From Okeania sp. KiyG1 (GTDB lineage Bacteria; Cyanobacteriota; Cyanobacteriia; Cyanobacteriales; Microcoleaceae): 64,000 bases of DNA. The notes below the pieces were generated by a model. It saw only the letters and a list, made by a program, of their open reading frames with translations, had not been told where the DNA came from and ran no database searches. Of the stretch, positions 8,497 through 17,960 are shown piece after piece; within the stretch, counting starts at the first letter, position 1, and every line of letters starts with the position of its first letter. The DNA lies in the NCBI RefSeq assembly GCF_014132355.1, contig NZ_BLZO01000070.1, forward strand, positions 1 through 64,000, in the 5' to 3' direction. The translations under genes and the position numbers were made by a program.

Positions 8497-10449
8497 TCAA
8501 ATCCCACTCCACTCCCTTAAAATTGGTAAAACAAAAGTAATAGGCGCTCTTTCTTCTACTCGTACTCGTGTTGTTGTGGTTGTACCAGCAGTTAATTTTT
8601 GTTGGGGTCCTTTTGAAGAAGACCATTGATAACCACTAAAGGTATTGGGGTCTAATTTTAGTTGAGCGATCGCTTCAATTTTTCCCCCACTTTCGCCGAT
8701 AATATTTTCTACTATTTCGGGATTTCCTACTACAAAGTTTGCACCTTCTTTTGTTACTGGAAAATCAGATACAGAAATAATTTTGCCGATAATTCCGCCA
8801 AATCTTTCCCGTTTTACGGTATCGGGAGTGATTAAAATTTCCATCTCTGGTGTGATGCGTTTGCCATCTGAAATAGCAAAATAACTGACTGCTTGTAGTT
8901 CTCCTGATTTTCCTTTGATATTAATTTTACCTAGAGTAGTACCTGGATTTACAAATTGTCCGAGAGTAGTTTGTATTTCCAAAATACATCCATCTACAGG
9001 ACTAAGAATTTTGCTATTATCAGCAATTTGTTTTTCTAATTGAGCAATTTCTCGTTTAACTTCTTCTATTTGATTTTGGCGTGTATTAACTGCTTCTAAA
9101 TTTTCTTGTTCTAAACGTTTTCTCTGAGTATCTAAATCTTGTAAATCTGCTTTTATTTGAGTTATTGTATTCTGATTTTCTAAAAATTTTTGCTTTGTTT
9201 CTGTTTCTCGTAGTTTGAGTTCTTGTAATTCTGCTTTAATTTCATTAATTCTGTTGAGATTATCTAAAAATTGTTCGTCTGTTTCGGTTGTTTGTAAATC
9301 TAATTCTTGGATTTGAGTTTCAATTTCTCTAATAGTATTGAGGTTGTCTAAATATTGTTGATTAACTTGTGCTTCCTGCACTTTTAATTCTGCTAATTCA
9401 GTCTCAATTTCTTTGATATTATTGAGGTTTTGTGCATATTTTTCTATAGCTTCTGTTCGCTCTACTTCTAGTTGTTTTAGCTCTGCTTCTATTTCTGTAA
9501 TATTTTGCAGATTTTGTTGATATTCTTGTTTGCTTTGCAGTAGAGTATCTTCAGAAATGGCTCCCTGTTCATATAAGTCTTGACGTCTTTTTAGTCTCTC
9601 TTCAAAAGTAGGAGCTAACTCTCGTGCATCTTGTAAACGTTGCAGTAGACTTTCTCGTTTCTGTTGCAATGCTATTTCATTTTGATTAAGCAAAATAGGG
9701 GTTAAAGCTTTGGTATTTTCTAACTTTTGTTCCAGGGCAATTTTTTGTTCGGCAAGTGCTGCTAGTTGTTTTTCTTGTAGCTCGGGAGTTAGTGCTTTAG
9801 TATCTTGTAAACGCTGTTGTAAGCTAGTTTTTTGTTTGGCGATCGCTTCTAATTTTTTCTCTTTTAATGCGGGAGTTACTGTTTCTAGGTCTGACAAACG
9901 TTTTTCTAAAGTCTGACGTTGTTCTCGGATGGCATTTAATGTATCGTTTTGCAGTATTGGCGCTATTGCCTGAGTATCTTTCAAGCGTTGTTCTAAACTG
10001 TTTTTTTTCCCTGCTAAAGCTTCTATTTCGAGTTGAGTTCGTTGATTTTGTAATTGTTGAGTATTTTGAGCTTGAGATTCTAGTTGAGTTAGTTTATTTT
10101 GTTGTAATTCTAATTGTTTTTTGAGCTGAGATGGATCGATAGTTGCCAGTACATAATTTTTTTTTATGCACTGCCCATCTTGTATATTTAAAGATTGTAA
10201 TCTACCAGCGATCGCTGACTGAAATTCTATTACTTGTCGGGGGCGAATTAATACTCCTTTTCCACTAATAGTAATAGGTATTTTGCCGAAAATACTCCAT
10301 AATAAACCCAGAATTACTAGACTACCTAATGTTGCTAAAGGTAGCCAATCTTTGAGAGTAACTACTTGCATTAATTGGTCTAGTCGTTCTGGGGAAGAAA
10401 GCCGTTCTAAAGATTCTTTGCGGAATATACGGCGCTGTTTTTCAGACAT
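8497..10449 (-). CDS. HlyD-family secretion adaptor with two coiled-coil repeat arrays
   Basis: A 650-residue membrane-fusion protein, most like the NHLP bacteriocin-system secretion protein. It has a cytoplasmic N-terminus, one membrane helix (about residues 36-53, LPLATLGSLVILGLL), a first biotinyl-lipoyl-like half (GKGVLIRPRQVIEF), a very long coiled coil, and the second half with VDGCILEIQTTLGQFVNPG near 490-510. The coiled coil is built from about five copies of a 29-residue unit (about 139-283, consensus EKKLEAIAKQKTSLQQRL) followed by about five copies of a 28-residue unit (about 310-449, consensus NLNTIREIETQIQEL). No ABC transporter or precursor peptide lies next to it. Its end overlaps repeat sequence shared with the tnpB relic. 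Confidence 0.8.
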   Translation of the reverse strand: MSEKQRRIFRKESLERLSSPERLDQLMQVVTLKDWLPLATLGSLVILGLLWSIFGKIPITISGKGVLIRPRQVIEFQSAIAGRLQSLNIQDGQCIKKNYVLATIDPSQLKKQLELQQNKLTQLESQAQNTQQLQNQRTQLEIEALAGKKNSLEQRLKDTQAIAPILQNDTLNAIREQRQTLEKRLSDLETVTPALKEKKLEAIAKQKTSLQQRLQDTKALTPELQEKQLAALAEQKIALEQKLENTKALTPILLNQNEIALQQKRESLLQRLQDARELAPTFEERLKRRQDLYEQGAISEDTLLQSKQEYQQNLQNITEIEAELKQLEVERTEAIEKYAQNLNNIKEIETELAELKVQEAQVNQQYLDNLNTIREIETQIQELDLQTTETDEQFLDNLNRINEIKAELQELKLRETETKQKFLENQNTITQIKADLQDLDTQRKRLEQENLEAVNTRQNQIEEVKREIAQLEKQIADNSKILSPVDGCILEIQTTLGQFVNPGTTLGKINIKGKSGELQAVSYFAISDGKRITPEMEILITPDTVKRERFGGIIGKIISVSDFPVTKEGANFVVGNPEIVENIIGESGGKIEAIAQLKLDPNTFSGYQWSSSKGPQQKLTAGTTTTTRVRVEERAPITFVLPILREWSGI

Positions 10450-10608
10450 TAATAACTTTAGATGAACTTCCCATGACTTTTTTTACATGAGCTGAGATAT
10501 TATTCAAAAAGTAAATAAGTAAAAAGAGAAATCCATTTATTGTACCTCATAACAACGGGAAGCGCTTTCAATAATTAATTATTAATAATTAATAATTAAT
10601 AATTAATT

Positions 10609-10835
10609 AGGGCTTGCTGATTAAATATAAAAGTCTTTACATATAAAGGTTTTAGCCTTTTTAAGTATCAAAAAGTGCGAGGTTTTAGGTGGTAATGGTT
10701 CAAAAATTTAGGATTTTGGTCAAGAGTTGGACAGAAAAATCAAGGAACGATTCTTCCTACTATCTCCTCTATAATTCCCATTTATCCTGAGTCCTGAGTC
10801 CTCCCCTGACCAAAAGACTTCCATAAGCAAACCCT
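10609..10835 (+). repeat. Dispersed repeat family A, full copy
   Basis: It begins AGGGCTTGCTGATTAAA and ends AGCAAACCCT, so the ends are inverted (AGGG(C/T)TTGC). The interior has the family core CAGAAAAATCAAGG followed by CTATCTCCTCTATAATTCCC. Other copies or parts are at 10868, 17826-17960, 31233-31619, 41041-41315 and (inverted) about 21617. It is flanked by short tandem AATTATTAATT runs. Confidence 0.8.
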
Positions 10836-10867
10836 AATTATTACCGAATAATTAATAATTAATAATT

Positions 10868-11095
10868 AGGGCTTGCTGATTAAATATCAAAGCATTGACT
10901 GATATTGGTTTTAGGTTTTTTATGTCTATTAAAAGCATGAGCTTAGAAGAAGCGGTAGTTACAAAAGTGAGGATTTTCACCGAACCAAAAGCCGAAAAAT
11001 CACTCTTACTATTGTTTTGGCCACTGACTATGTAATTCCCATTTATTCTTTTTTCTCCTTTAAAGTAGAGGCTTTAAACCTTAATTATTAGGTAA
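10868..11095 (+). repeat. Dispersed repeat family A, diverged copy
   Basis: It starts AGGGCTTGCTGATTAAATATCAAAGCATT like the copy at 41041. The right end is diverged and runs into an AATTATTAGG stretch before the LRAT-domain gene. Together with the preceding copy it fills most of the gap 10450-11103, in which no gene is seen. Confidence 0.65.
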
Positions 11096-11103
11096 ATCTT
11101 CAA

Positions 11104-11790
11104 TTATTTATTTTCAATTAAATTTTGACTTCTTAAAAGTGTCTCTGTCATAGTTGCCAATTTCTGCAAACTAGATTCTAATTCATCAGCACGTTGTTGA
11201 TGTTTTTTCTTACGCATTAGAGCAGCACGAGCTAAATCTTCCCGGTCTTGTTTTACTGCGGCATGTGCTACTTTTTGCCAGGTATTTATTTCCTGTCTAA
11301 CTTGTTTATATTCTGGTTGAATATTTTCCCAAGCTATTTTTATATCCGCTAAAGCTTTGTTGACCAATTCAGCAGTATCTACGTCAGTTTTTACTCCTAA
11401 AATTGCTTGCTTAATTGGTTCTGATATTTGTTCAACATTAATGTTATAAAGCAGAGGAATAAAGTTTTTTACCTGTTGACTGTGACTAACTCCAGTTATG
11501 CACCAAGTCGCAAAATGTTCGCAATTATTTTTAATAATATTATATTTTCTTTCTCCTAATCTACTTTCTGCTCTTTGAATGACTGTATCAGCAATATAAC
11601 GAACTGGGTAACGTTTCACATAAACTTTTCTTCTATCAGTAAAATATTCTTTAGAAGTTCTTTCAATAGTTTCTGTACCTTTGCGATAATGAATAACTGT
11701 TCCATCACCACAGTCAATGCCATGATGTTCGTAAACACCATCTATATTTAGAAACTCTCTAAGAGTATATATTTGGTCTCCTCTTGCCAT
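11104..11790 (-). CDS. LRAT-domain protein with PspA/Vipp1-like C-terminal helix
   Basis: 228 residues. The N-terminal about 110 residues are an LRAT (NlpC/P60-like) domain, a thiol hydrolase/acyltransferase fold: GVYEHHGIDCGDG gives the catalytic histidine and NNCEHFATWC the catalytic cysteine. From about residue 155 a charged helix follows with HAAVKQDREDLARAALMRKK, very like the PspA/IM30 helix that ends QKGREDLAREALLRK and contributes to membrane remodelling. Neither a signal peptide nor a membrane helix is seen. An acyl-lipid or peptide amide substrate at a membrane is an inference. Isolated gene between repeats. Confidence 0.75.
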   Translation of the reverse strand: MARGDQIYTLREFLNIDGVYEHHGIDCGDGTVIHYRKGTETIERTSKEYFTDRRKVYVKRYPVRYIADTVIQRAESRLGERKYNIIKNNCEHFATWCITGVSHSQQVKNFIPLLYNINVEQISEPIKQAILGVKTDVDTAELVNKALADIKIAWENIQPEYKQVRQEINTWQKVAHAAVKQDREDLARAALMRKKKHQQRADELESSLQKLATMTETLLRSQNLIENK

Positions 11791-11885
11791 ATTATTTTTT
11801 CAAATTTTACTTAATTTAACTAGCTATCAGCTATTAGCTATTAGCTTAAAAAGGTAGTACATAGATAATGGTATCTGTTTATCGA

Positions 11886-12100
11886 ATTATTAATTATTAA
11901 TTATTAATTATTAAATCATTCTGGTTTAAAGCCTCCCTTTTAAGGGGAAAAAGCGGTCGTAGCGCAGCTTCCCGTAGGGTGGGATGGCGAAGTCTCCTCG
12001 CCATATCCAATCGACCAAGAGAAGAAAAATATTTCCTTATATTCAATCCTCTCGGTTTTAACCAGAGGTAATTATCAATTATCCATTATCCATTATCCAT
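11886..12100. repeat. Dispersed palindromic repeat family B
   Basis: The element runs from ATTAATTATTAATTATT through TTTAAAGCCTCCCTTTTAAGGGG, a variable centre (CGCCATATCCAATCGACCAAGAG) and ACCAGAGGTAATTATC to a TCCATTA tandem. Related copies are at about 13650-13775, 25475-25600, 25989-26145 (inverted), 31268-31396 (inverted), 38550-38750, 38960-39080 and 50850-51010. It fills most of the gap 11791-12143, which has no gene. Confidence 0.75.
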
Positions 12101-12143
12101 TAATAAAGGAGCATTCCGTCAGGAAACGCTTTTTCACCTAATT

Positions 12144-12925
12144 TTATTTTAATCTAATTGAGACAAGTTTTACACAAACTAAAACCACTAACCCTAAAGC
12201 TAAAATTCCAGCAGTAACTGCAATTACTGGCATATCTAAATGACGAATTACAATAGCTATAAGTGCCCAAACAAATACCAGAGGATAAGCAATATCTTGC
12301 TTTTGTATATTAATAATTGCTGCAATAATTGCTCCAATTATTAACATAACTATTGTCCAAACTATGGCAACTTGTCCTGTACTATTCCAGCCTAAATAAT
12401 GGAGGGCGCTTGCTATATTCACAATCGTTGCGACACTAATCCAAGCAAAATATATACTGATGGGATAATGAACTAACCATTTATCTTTTTTTGACACTCT
12501 TTCATAACTAATTCCTAAATTTAGATATAGGCAAATTAAACAGCCTAAAATTCCTAACATTGCCAAAACGGAAAGAGTAAATAATTCAAATTGAAATAAA
12601 AATACCCAAACTATTTGTGCCAGACTTGCACCCACTAAAAAATATCCACATCTCTGTAAAATTGGATTTTCTCTTTGTACTGGTAATACTTGATAAATTC
12701 CAAAACTAATTAAACCTAAATAAATTAATCCCCAAATTGCAAAAGCATAACTAGCCGGAATAATCAAAACATCCTGAAATACAGTATTAGAAATTTCGCC
12801 AATAGTTTTGCCACCAGGAGGAGCAAGATTAACATAAACATTCAGAAAAAAGCAGCAATAATCCCTATTAAATTAGCCCACTGCCGAATAATGTTTGAAT
12901 TAAATTTGTTAGTATTAGTTTCCAT
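12144..12925 (-). pseudogene. Tryptophan-rich sensory protein (TspO/MBR-like), one frameshift
   Basis: A multi-helix membrane protein. The intact-looking part (from 12767) has about six hydrophobic helices and the family segment IIPASYAFAIWGLIYLGLIS. The true N-terminus lies upstream: ATG at 12925 reads METNTNKFNSNIIRQW to GIIAAFF and then hits TGA at 12844-12842, while the next frame continues LNVYVNLAPPGGKTIGEISN straight into the downstream part. One T is missing from the six-base T run (plus-strand A run 12846-12851). Restoring it gives one protein of about 261 residues. It may be a sequencing error rather than decay. Confidence 0.8.
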
Positions 12926-13157
12926 AATTATCTTTACTCTTATTAATAAATCCGATTAAAAAGCGTTTCCTGACGGAATGCTCCGCAAACAGATACCTAA
13001 TTATATGCGCAAATTTTTAGGCTCATAGATAATAGCTGATAGCTAGTTAAGCCAAATTATAACTTAGCCCGGAAGTTGTTACCTCTACAACTAACCGGGC
13101 TACTTGTTTAAATAATTAGTTAATCTTAATCAAATTATAACATCTATATTTGTAGAA

Positions 13158-13532
13158 TTAATCTCTAATTACTTCTAGTCCACAAGCTTCTGCCAGTTGT
13201 TGTGCTATACTCTTATATTGACGGGGTGGAGTGTGAGTATCTAAATCTAAATTAAAACCTTCAATAACACGCTGAATTAATTTTGAACGCCATATAGCTT
13301 CTATTTCATAATCAGAACTTAGGCTACCTTCAGATAAAGCTAACCTCAATTTATCTAATATTTGAAATTGTCCCACTAAAATTGCTGCTTTAGTAACATC
13401 ATTAGAATCAGTATCAAGAGCATCTAGTTGCCTACTAACTCGATTCCATTCACCATCAATTATCTCGATTAGAACTGCAGCAAGTTTAGCATTACGTTGT
13501 TGTGTCAATATCTTAAATTCGTCCTTAGTCAT
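13158..13532 (-). CDS. Conserved-looking hypothetical protein, all-helical
   Basis: 124 residues from the ATG at 13532 (a second ATG lies one codon earlier). It is predicted to be mainly helical, with many charged residues and no membrane segment or known motif. Codon usage is like the neighbours, which supports a real gene. AGGAGTTAATA upstream gives a ribosome site. Function not recognised. Confidence 0.5.
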   Translation of the reverse strand: MTKDEFKILTQQRNAKLAAVLIEIIDGEWNRVSRQLDALDTDSNDVTKAAILVGQFQILDKLRLALSEGSLSSDYEIEAIWRSKLIQRVIEGFNLDLDTHTPPRQYKSIAQQLAEACGLEVIRD

Positions 13533-13649
13533 CATTATTAACTCCTAAATATATGATTATCGACTGTCTAATTTTATATATCACATCTACACTGTTGACT
13601 CCCATGAATATAATCTTAAATTTTGAATAATTTATTTCTTACCGAATAA

Positions 13650-14120
13650 TTAAGGTTTAAAGCCTCTCCTTTAAAGGAGAAACAATGAATTAATTTTCCC
13701 TTTTGCGTCAATCCTCTTCTTTTCAAGGAGAGGTAATTGTTAATTATTAATTATTAATTATTAATTATTAATTGTAGAAATGGCCTATTGATTTGACATC
13801 AAATAATCAGTTAATCAATTAATAGATAATGGCTTAGATTTACATATTTCATAAATTGCTGATTATTAAGCTAAAAATCAACAATTTCAACAAAGAAAAA
13901 CATGGAATTTAGTTTTTTTATTGCATTAATAAATCACAAATTAAGATGTAACTATCTTTTTTGAATTTTGTATTACAATTTTGGCACCAACTGTTAAGTA
14001 GGTAGGTCATTTCAGTTATCAGTACCGACCTCTGGAGCAAGAGGCTTGAAAATACTGAATCGAATATTTTTTTCATCCTCTTAAAAGGGGAAGTTTTAGA
14101 CCCTATTTTTTGGTAAAATT
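13650..14120. repeat. Repeat family B copy followed by family E copy
   Basis: A family B copy (13650-13775: ACCGAATAATTAAGG, TTTAAAGCCTCTCCTTTAAAGG, CAAGGAGAGGTAATT) is followed at about 14009-14120 by family E (GGTCATTTCAGTTATCAGTACC, GAGGCTTGAAAATACTGAA, then CCTATTTTTTGGT). Family E also occurs at 21419-21573 and, inverted, at 36812-37113. The gap 13536-14301 holds no gene apart from these. Confidence 0.7.
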
Positions 14121-14301
14121 AAATCTAAAGCGTCGGCAGAGATTTACGTTTGCGGAGCATGACCTAGGAAAACAATCCCATAGTAACGACTGCTTTCCTC
14201 GCAATTTGTTCCCAAACTTTCCTGAATTTTTCTGATAATAACTGATTAACCTGAGTATAATAATCTATCAGCAATAAAATTCTCTTAAAGGAATCTAAAT
14301 A

Positions 14302-15417
14302 ATGACAAAATTACGAGTAGGTTTATTATTTGGTGGTTGTTCCGGGGAACATGAAGTATCCCTTAATTCGGCAAAAGCGATCGCTACTGCTTTAACTCAA
14401 GGTCAAAATACAGACAAATACGAACTGATGCCAATTTACATTCAAAAAGATGGTCGTTGGCAACCAACTGATTTTTCTCAACAAGTGTTGGAGTCTGGCA
14501 ACCTACCATCATTGCCGCTTATAGATGGAAATCAGAATGATAATTCCGAGACTGAAACAACCTCCTCTATTGCTTCTCAAAGCTCGTCTAACCTCTGGCA
14601 AACTCCTCCTCAAGCAGCTCAGATAGATGTGTGGTTTCCAGTGCTTCACGGTCCCAATGGCGAAGATGGTACCATACAGGGTCTACTGAAGTTAATGCAG
14701 GTTCCGTTTGTGGGGTCTGGGGTTTTGGGGTCAGCAATGGGTATGGATAAGATCGCGATGAAAATGGCTTTTGCTCAAGTAGGTTTGCCCCAGGTAAAAT
14801 ATCAGGCAGTGACACGATCGCAGATTTGGTCTAATCCTTGTGTGTTTCCCAAATTGTGTGATGATATTGAGGCAGCTTTAGAATATCCCTGTTTTGTTAA
14901 ACCTGCAAATTTAGGCTCATCAGTGGGTATTGCTAAGGTGCGGTCGCGCTCGGAATTGGAAACTGCCTTGGATAATGCCGCTAGTTATGACCGTCGAATT
15001 ATTGTTGAAGCAGGTGTGGAAGCTAGAGAGTTGGAATGTGCGGTGCTGGGAAATGATGTCCCGAAAGCTTCTGTGGTGGGAGAGATTACTTTTGACAGTG
15101 ATTTTTATGATTATGAAACTAAGTATACAGAAGGAAAAGCAGATTTATTTATTCCAGCGCGAGTCAGTGAAGCGATCGCTACTCAAATTCAAGAAATGGC
15201 AACTCAAGCATTTTTAGCTGTGGATGCTGCGGGTTTAGCTAGGGTAGATTTTTTCTATGTAGAGAAAACAGGGGAAATTTTGATTAATGAAATTAATACA
15301 ATGCCTGGTTTTACTGCGACAAGTATGTATCCTATGCTCTGGAAAGCTAGTGGAATTCCTTTTTCTGAGTTAGTAGACTGTTTAATTCAGTTAGCATTAG
15401 AAAGACATTCTCATTGA
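14302..15417 (+). CDS. ddl: D-alanine--D-alanine ligase
   Basis: 371 residues. It joins two D-alanines with ATP for peptidoglycan precursors in the cytoplasm. Motifs: N-terminal [17 protein letters not shown], the [14 protein letters not shown] loop, ATP-grasp residues [12 protein letters not shown] and [10 protein letters not shown], and the metal/ADP end [17 protein letters not shown]. Length is normal for the family. TTAAAGGAATC lies upstream of the ATG. The gene is single and flanked by repeats. Confidence 0.95.
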   Translation: MTKLRVGLLFGGCSGEHEVSLNSAKAIATALTQGQNTDKYELMPIYIQKDGRWQPTDFSQQVLESGNLPSLPLIDGNQNDNSETETTSSIASQSSSNLWQTPPQAAQIDVWFPVLHGPNGEDGTIQGLLKLMQVPFVGSGVLGSAMGMDKIAMKMAFAQVGLPQVKYQAVTRSQIWSNPCVFPKLCDDIEAALEYPCFVKPANLGSSVGIAKVRSRSELETALDNAASYDRRIIVEAGVEARELECAVLGNDVPKASVVGEITFDSDFYDYETKYTEGKADLFIPARVSEAIATQIQEMATQAFLAVDAAGLARVDFFYVEKTGEILINEINTMPGFTATSMYPMLWKASGIPFSELVDCLIQLALERHSH

Positions 15418-15509
15418 AGAAGGCAGAAGGCAGAAGGGAAAATTGCTTATAGATAGTTAACACTTTGATGTAGGTTGGGTTGAGCGAAAGCGAAACCCAA
15501 CATTTATCT

Positions 15510-17336
15510 TTAAATATCTTTCTCAGTCTTAATTAAGTGGAAAGAAAGAAACTCCTTAATAATTGGTATTAGCAGTTCTTCAAACTTAAGAAAATCATCT
15601 TTTTCACGTCTTGTTTGACAGATATATTCACAGAATTCCCCCTTGTTAAATATTTCACCTTTATCCTCACCATAACCACCTGTGTTTGGATTTTTTTTGT
15701 AAAACCTCTCTTCAAACAATTCGGCTGGGAAAAGATTTTCAATACCTTTTTTTACTTTGCCATTCTCAGTATTCTCAGGTATACAACGAATGAATATAGA
15801 ATCAAAATTTTCACCTTTTTTTTCTGTATCACAGTCATAAAGAAGCAATACCTTTCTAGTAAAATGACTTTGATTATTCACCAGAATTTTTTTTGCAGCA
15901 TTCAAGTTTGTGTCTCCACCATCTTTTCCTTCCTTGCCAACTTCATCAATTTCTAATTGCTCTAATAAATCTTGATTTCCTAACAATTCCAAGGCTGTTT
16001 TTATATATTCAACATCTGTTTTTCCTTCTGTTAATACTAAAGGTTTAGAGTCTTCTAAAACCTTCTCTTCAACTGCATCCTCAAAACTCTTTGTCTGACT
16101 ATAGAACTCAAAAGATTTCTGAAACTCCTCAAATCTTTCGGTAGTAATTTGTTTACCTGTAGGCATTTCCAAAATTTGAATACCATCAGCGCCAAACTCA
16201 CGCTCCATACCAAGTAGAAAAAGTGGCGAATGTGAAGTGACAATAAATTGTACTTTTGGAAATAATTTAACTAGCTGAGGAAGAACTTTGTATTGTAAAT
16301 CTGTATGTAGATGAGCATCAATTTCATCTATTAAAATAATTCCCTTAATTTCACTTAGACTAATACTTTTTTGAATATCTGCCATATCTGCATAGCGGAT
16401 AATTGTCGCAAAGAGATTGAAGAGTAAAGCTTGTCCTCCTGAAAGGTGGTTCAATGATGGAACTATTACTCCATTTCCCAAACTAATTGCAATTCGTCCA
16501 TATTCATAATTTCGATGGTTCAACACTAATGTAGCTTTTTCATCCTCAATAACTTTACGAAGCAGTTGCTCAACATTCTGTATTCCCATTTTAAGTTCCT
16601 TTTTTGAATGGCTAGAATGCAGATGTCGTTTCACTGAAGTTAGGAGGGGAGTATCTGTTTGCTCAACAAACTCTAAGTCTACAAGCGAGTCAAGTAATAC
16701 ATCCATCAACCACTGTTGATTATTCTTTGCGGATCGTTCAACAATTAATGGTTTTCTAAGTTCTCCTGATATCTTTTCATAGTTGCTAAACAGAAGTCGA
16801 TCTTCTACTGCTTTATAATTTAACCAATGAGGACGCTCATGGCGAGATGATGGGAAAAAACAAACTGCTCCAGTTTGGAAAAAAGTTTCAATTTGCTTTT
16901 CATCTCCTTCAACTCCTTTCTCATCGGATTCATTAATTGAAATTGAATGTACTAGCTTCAATTTATTTTTTACCTTCTCGGAATATCGATTTATATCTAC
17001 TCCACCAAGTTTTTCTACATAATAAAACTTATTATCTGCGTCCGAGAATTCTAGAAAACTAAGACTTCCACCAGATAAAGAGTATATATCTCCATCACTA
17101 ACTACTTTTAAAAAGTAACTGTACTTAAAGTGCTGTCCTATGACGATGTCGCGAAACTTCTTCTTTGCTAACTCTGCTAGTGCATCAAGAATATAAGCTA
17201 ATAAAATGGTTTTTCCCGTTCCATTTTTACCTACCAAAATTAACGGTTTTGGATTTCCCGAATCATCTAAGCTTAAGGAAATATCTAGCTTACTAATCGG
17301 TCCGACATTTTCAATAAAACACTCGCGCAGATACAT
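15510..17336 (-). CDS. OLD-family AAA ATPase with TOPRIM-like nuclease domain
   Basis: 608 residues. An ABC-type ATPase carries Walker A GKNGTGKT (36-43), signature LSGGQ (298-302), Walker B IILIDEID (333-340) and switch TSHSP (367-371). A C-terminal TOPRIM-like part follows: TEGKTD (436-441, the glutamate) and LLLYDCDTE (497-505, DxD). This order is that of OLD nucleases, several of which act in phage defence alone or beside reverse transcriptases or UvrD helicases. No such partner is adjacent, so it would be a stand-alone (class 1-like) OLD protein. A defence role is inference. Confidence 0.8.
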   Translation of the reverse strand: MYLRECFIENVGPISKLDISLSLDDSGNPKPLILVGKNGTGKTILLAYILDALAELAKKKFRDIVIGQHFKYSYFLKVVSDGDIYSLSGGSLSFLEFSDADNKFYYVEKLGGVDINRYSEKVKNKLKLVHSISINESDEKGVEGDEKQIETFFQTGAVCFFPSSRHERPHWLNYKAVEDRLLFSNYEKISGELRKPLIVERSAKNNQQWLMDVLLDSLVDLEFVEQTDTPLLTSVKRHLHSSHSKKELKMGIQNVEQLLRKVIEDEKATLVLNHRNYEYGRIAISLGNGVIVPSLNHLSGGQALLFNLFATIIRYADMADIQKSISLSEIKGIILIDEIDAHLHTDLQYKVLPQLVKLFPKVQFIVTSHSPLFLLGMEREFGADGIQILEMPTGKQITTERFEEFQKSFEFYSQTKSFEDAVEEKVLEDSKPLVLTEGKTDVEYIKTALELLGNQDLLEQLEIDEVGKEGKDGGDTNLNAAKKILVNNQSHFTRKVLLLYDCDTEKKGENFDSIFIRCIPENTENGKVKKGIENLFPAELFEERFYKKNPNTGGYGEDKGEIFNKGEFCEYICQTRREKDDFLKFEELLIPIIKEFLSFHLIKTEKDI

Positions 17337-17485
17337 CTATAGATCTTTAAAATTTAGGTTATGTTATATTATACCTTTATTTTCATACCTCTTTACTAAA
17401 AAATTAAGGAAATTTTGCTAATTGAATAAACTGCTATAAACTTGGTATGTACTATATTTCCCAGAAATATTAGGAGCCATTAATT

Positions 17486-17752
17486 ATGGATACAGATATT
17501 ATTGTTAGCATTACAGCAGATGGTCAACTAGAACTGCCACCAAAAATTAAACACCAGATTAAACCAGGGGATAGATATAAAGTTTCCATTGCAGAAGACT
17601 CAATAATATTCCAAAAAATTCAGCAACCCCAAGACTTAAATGATTGGTTTCGGCACATTGAAGAATTAGGACCAGACCCAAATCAACCTTCTCTCCAGGA
17701 AATTAGTGAAATCGTAAAAGAAGTGCGACAGGAAGATAAGTTTAAGAAATGA
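17486..17752 (+). CDS. Antitoxin-like protein (AbrB/SpoVT-type N-terminus)
   Basis: 88 residues. The first about 40 (VSITADGQLELPPKIKHQIK, PGDRYKVSI) look like a swapped-hairpin AbrB/SpoVT DNA-binding fold, and the acidic remainder may wrap the toxin. The stop overlaps the start of the PIN frame (ATGA), the usual coupling of a toxin-antitoxin pair. AGGAGCC precedes the ATG. Because the toxin is broken, the antitoxin is an orphan here. Confidence 0.7.
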   Translation: MDTDIIVSITADGQLELPPKIKHQIKPGDRYKVSIAEDSIIFQKIQQPQDLNDWFRHIEELGPDPNQPSLQEISEIVKEVRQEDKFKK

Positions 17753-17862
17753 GAGTTGTTTTAGATGTGAATGTTTGGATTTCAGCTTGGCTCTGGGGTG
17801 GTGTTCCTGGTCAGATTCTATGCATAAAAGGCAGGGGGGATTACAGAAAAATCAAGGGATAA
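17749..17862 (+). pseudogene. PIN-family toxin, N-terminal fragment cut by repeat A
   Basis: It begins MRVVLDVNVWISAWLWGGVP, the start of the TIGR00305 PIN-toxin family, with the first catalytic aspartate at residue 6. After VPGQIL the frame enters repeat family A (ATTACAGAAAAATCAAGGGA) and stops at 17860-17862 after 37 residues instead of about 130-140. The three downstream acidic residues of the active site are lost, so it cannot be an active nuclease. Confidence 0.8.
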
Positions 17863-17960
17863 ATATATCCGACTACCTCCTCTATAAATTCTATTCTCCC
17901 CTACTCCCCTACTCCCCCGCTCCCCTACTCCTAAAAAAGACTTTTTCAGCAAACCCTACT
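17826..17960 (+). repeat. Dispersed repeat family A, right half
   Basis: It shares ATTACAGAAAAATCAAGGGA, GACTACCTCCTCTATAA and the terminal CAGCAAACCCTA with the copies at 10609 and 41041. A tandem of CCCCTACTC (17888-17930) is embedded. It truncates the PIN toxin on its left, and its right terminal supplies the stop codon of ppsA on the other strand. Confidence 0.75.
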
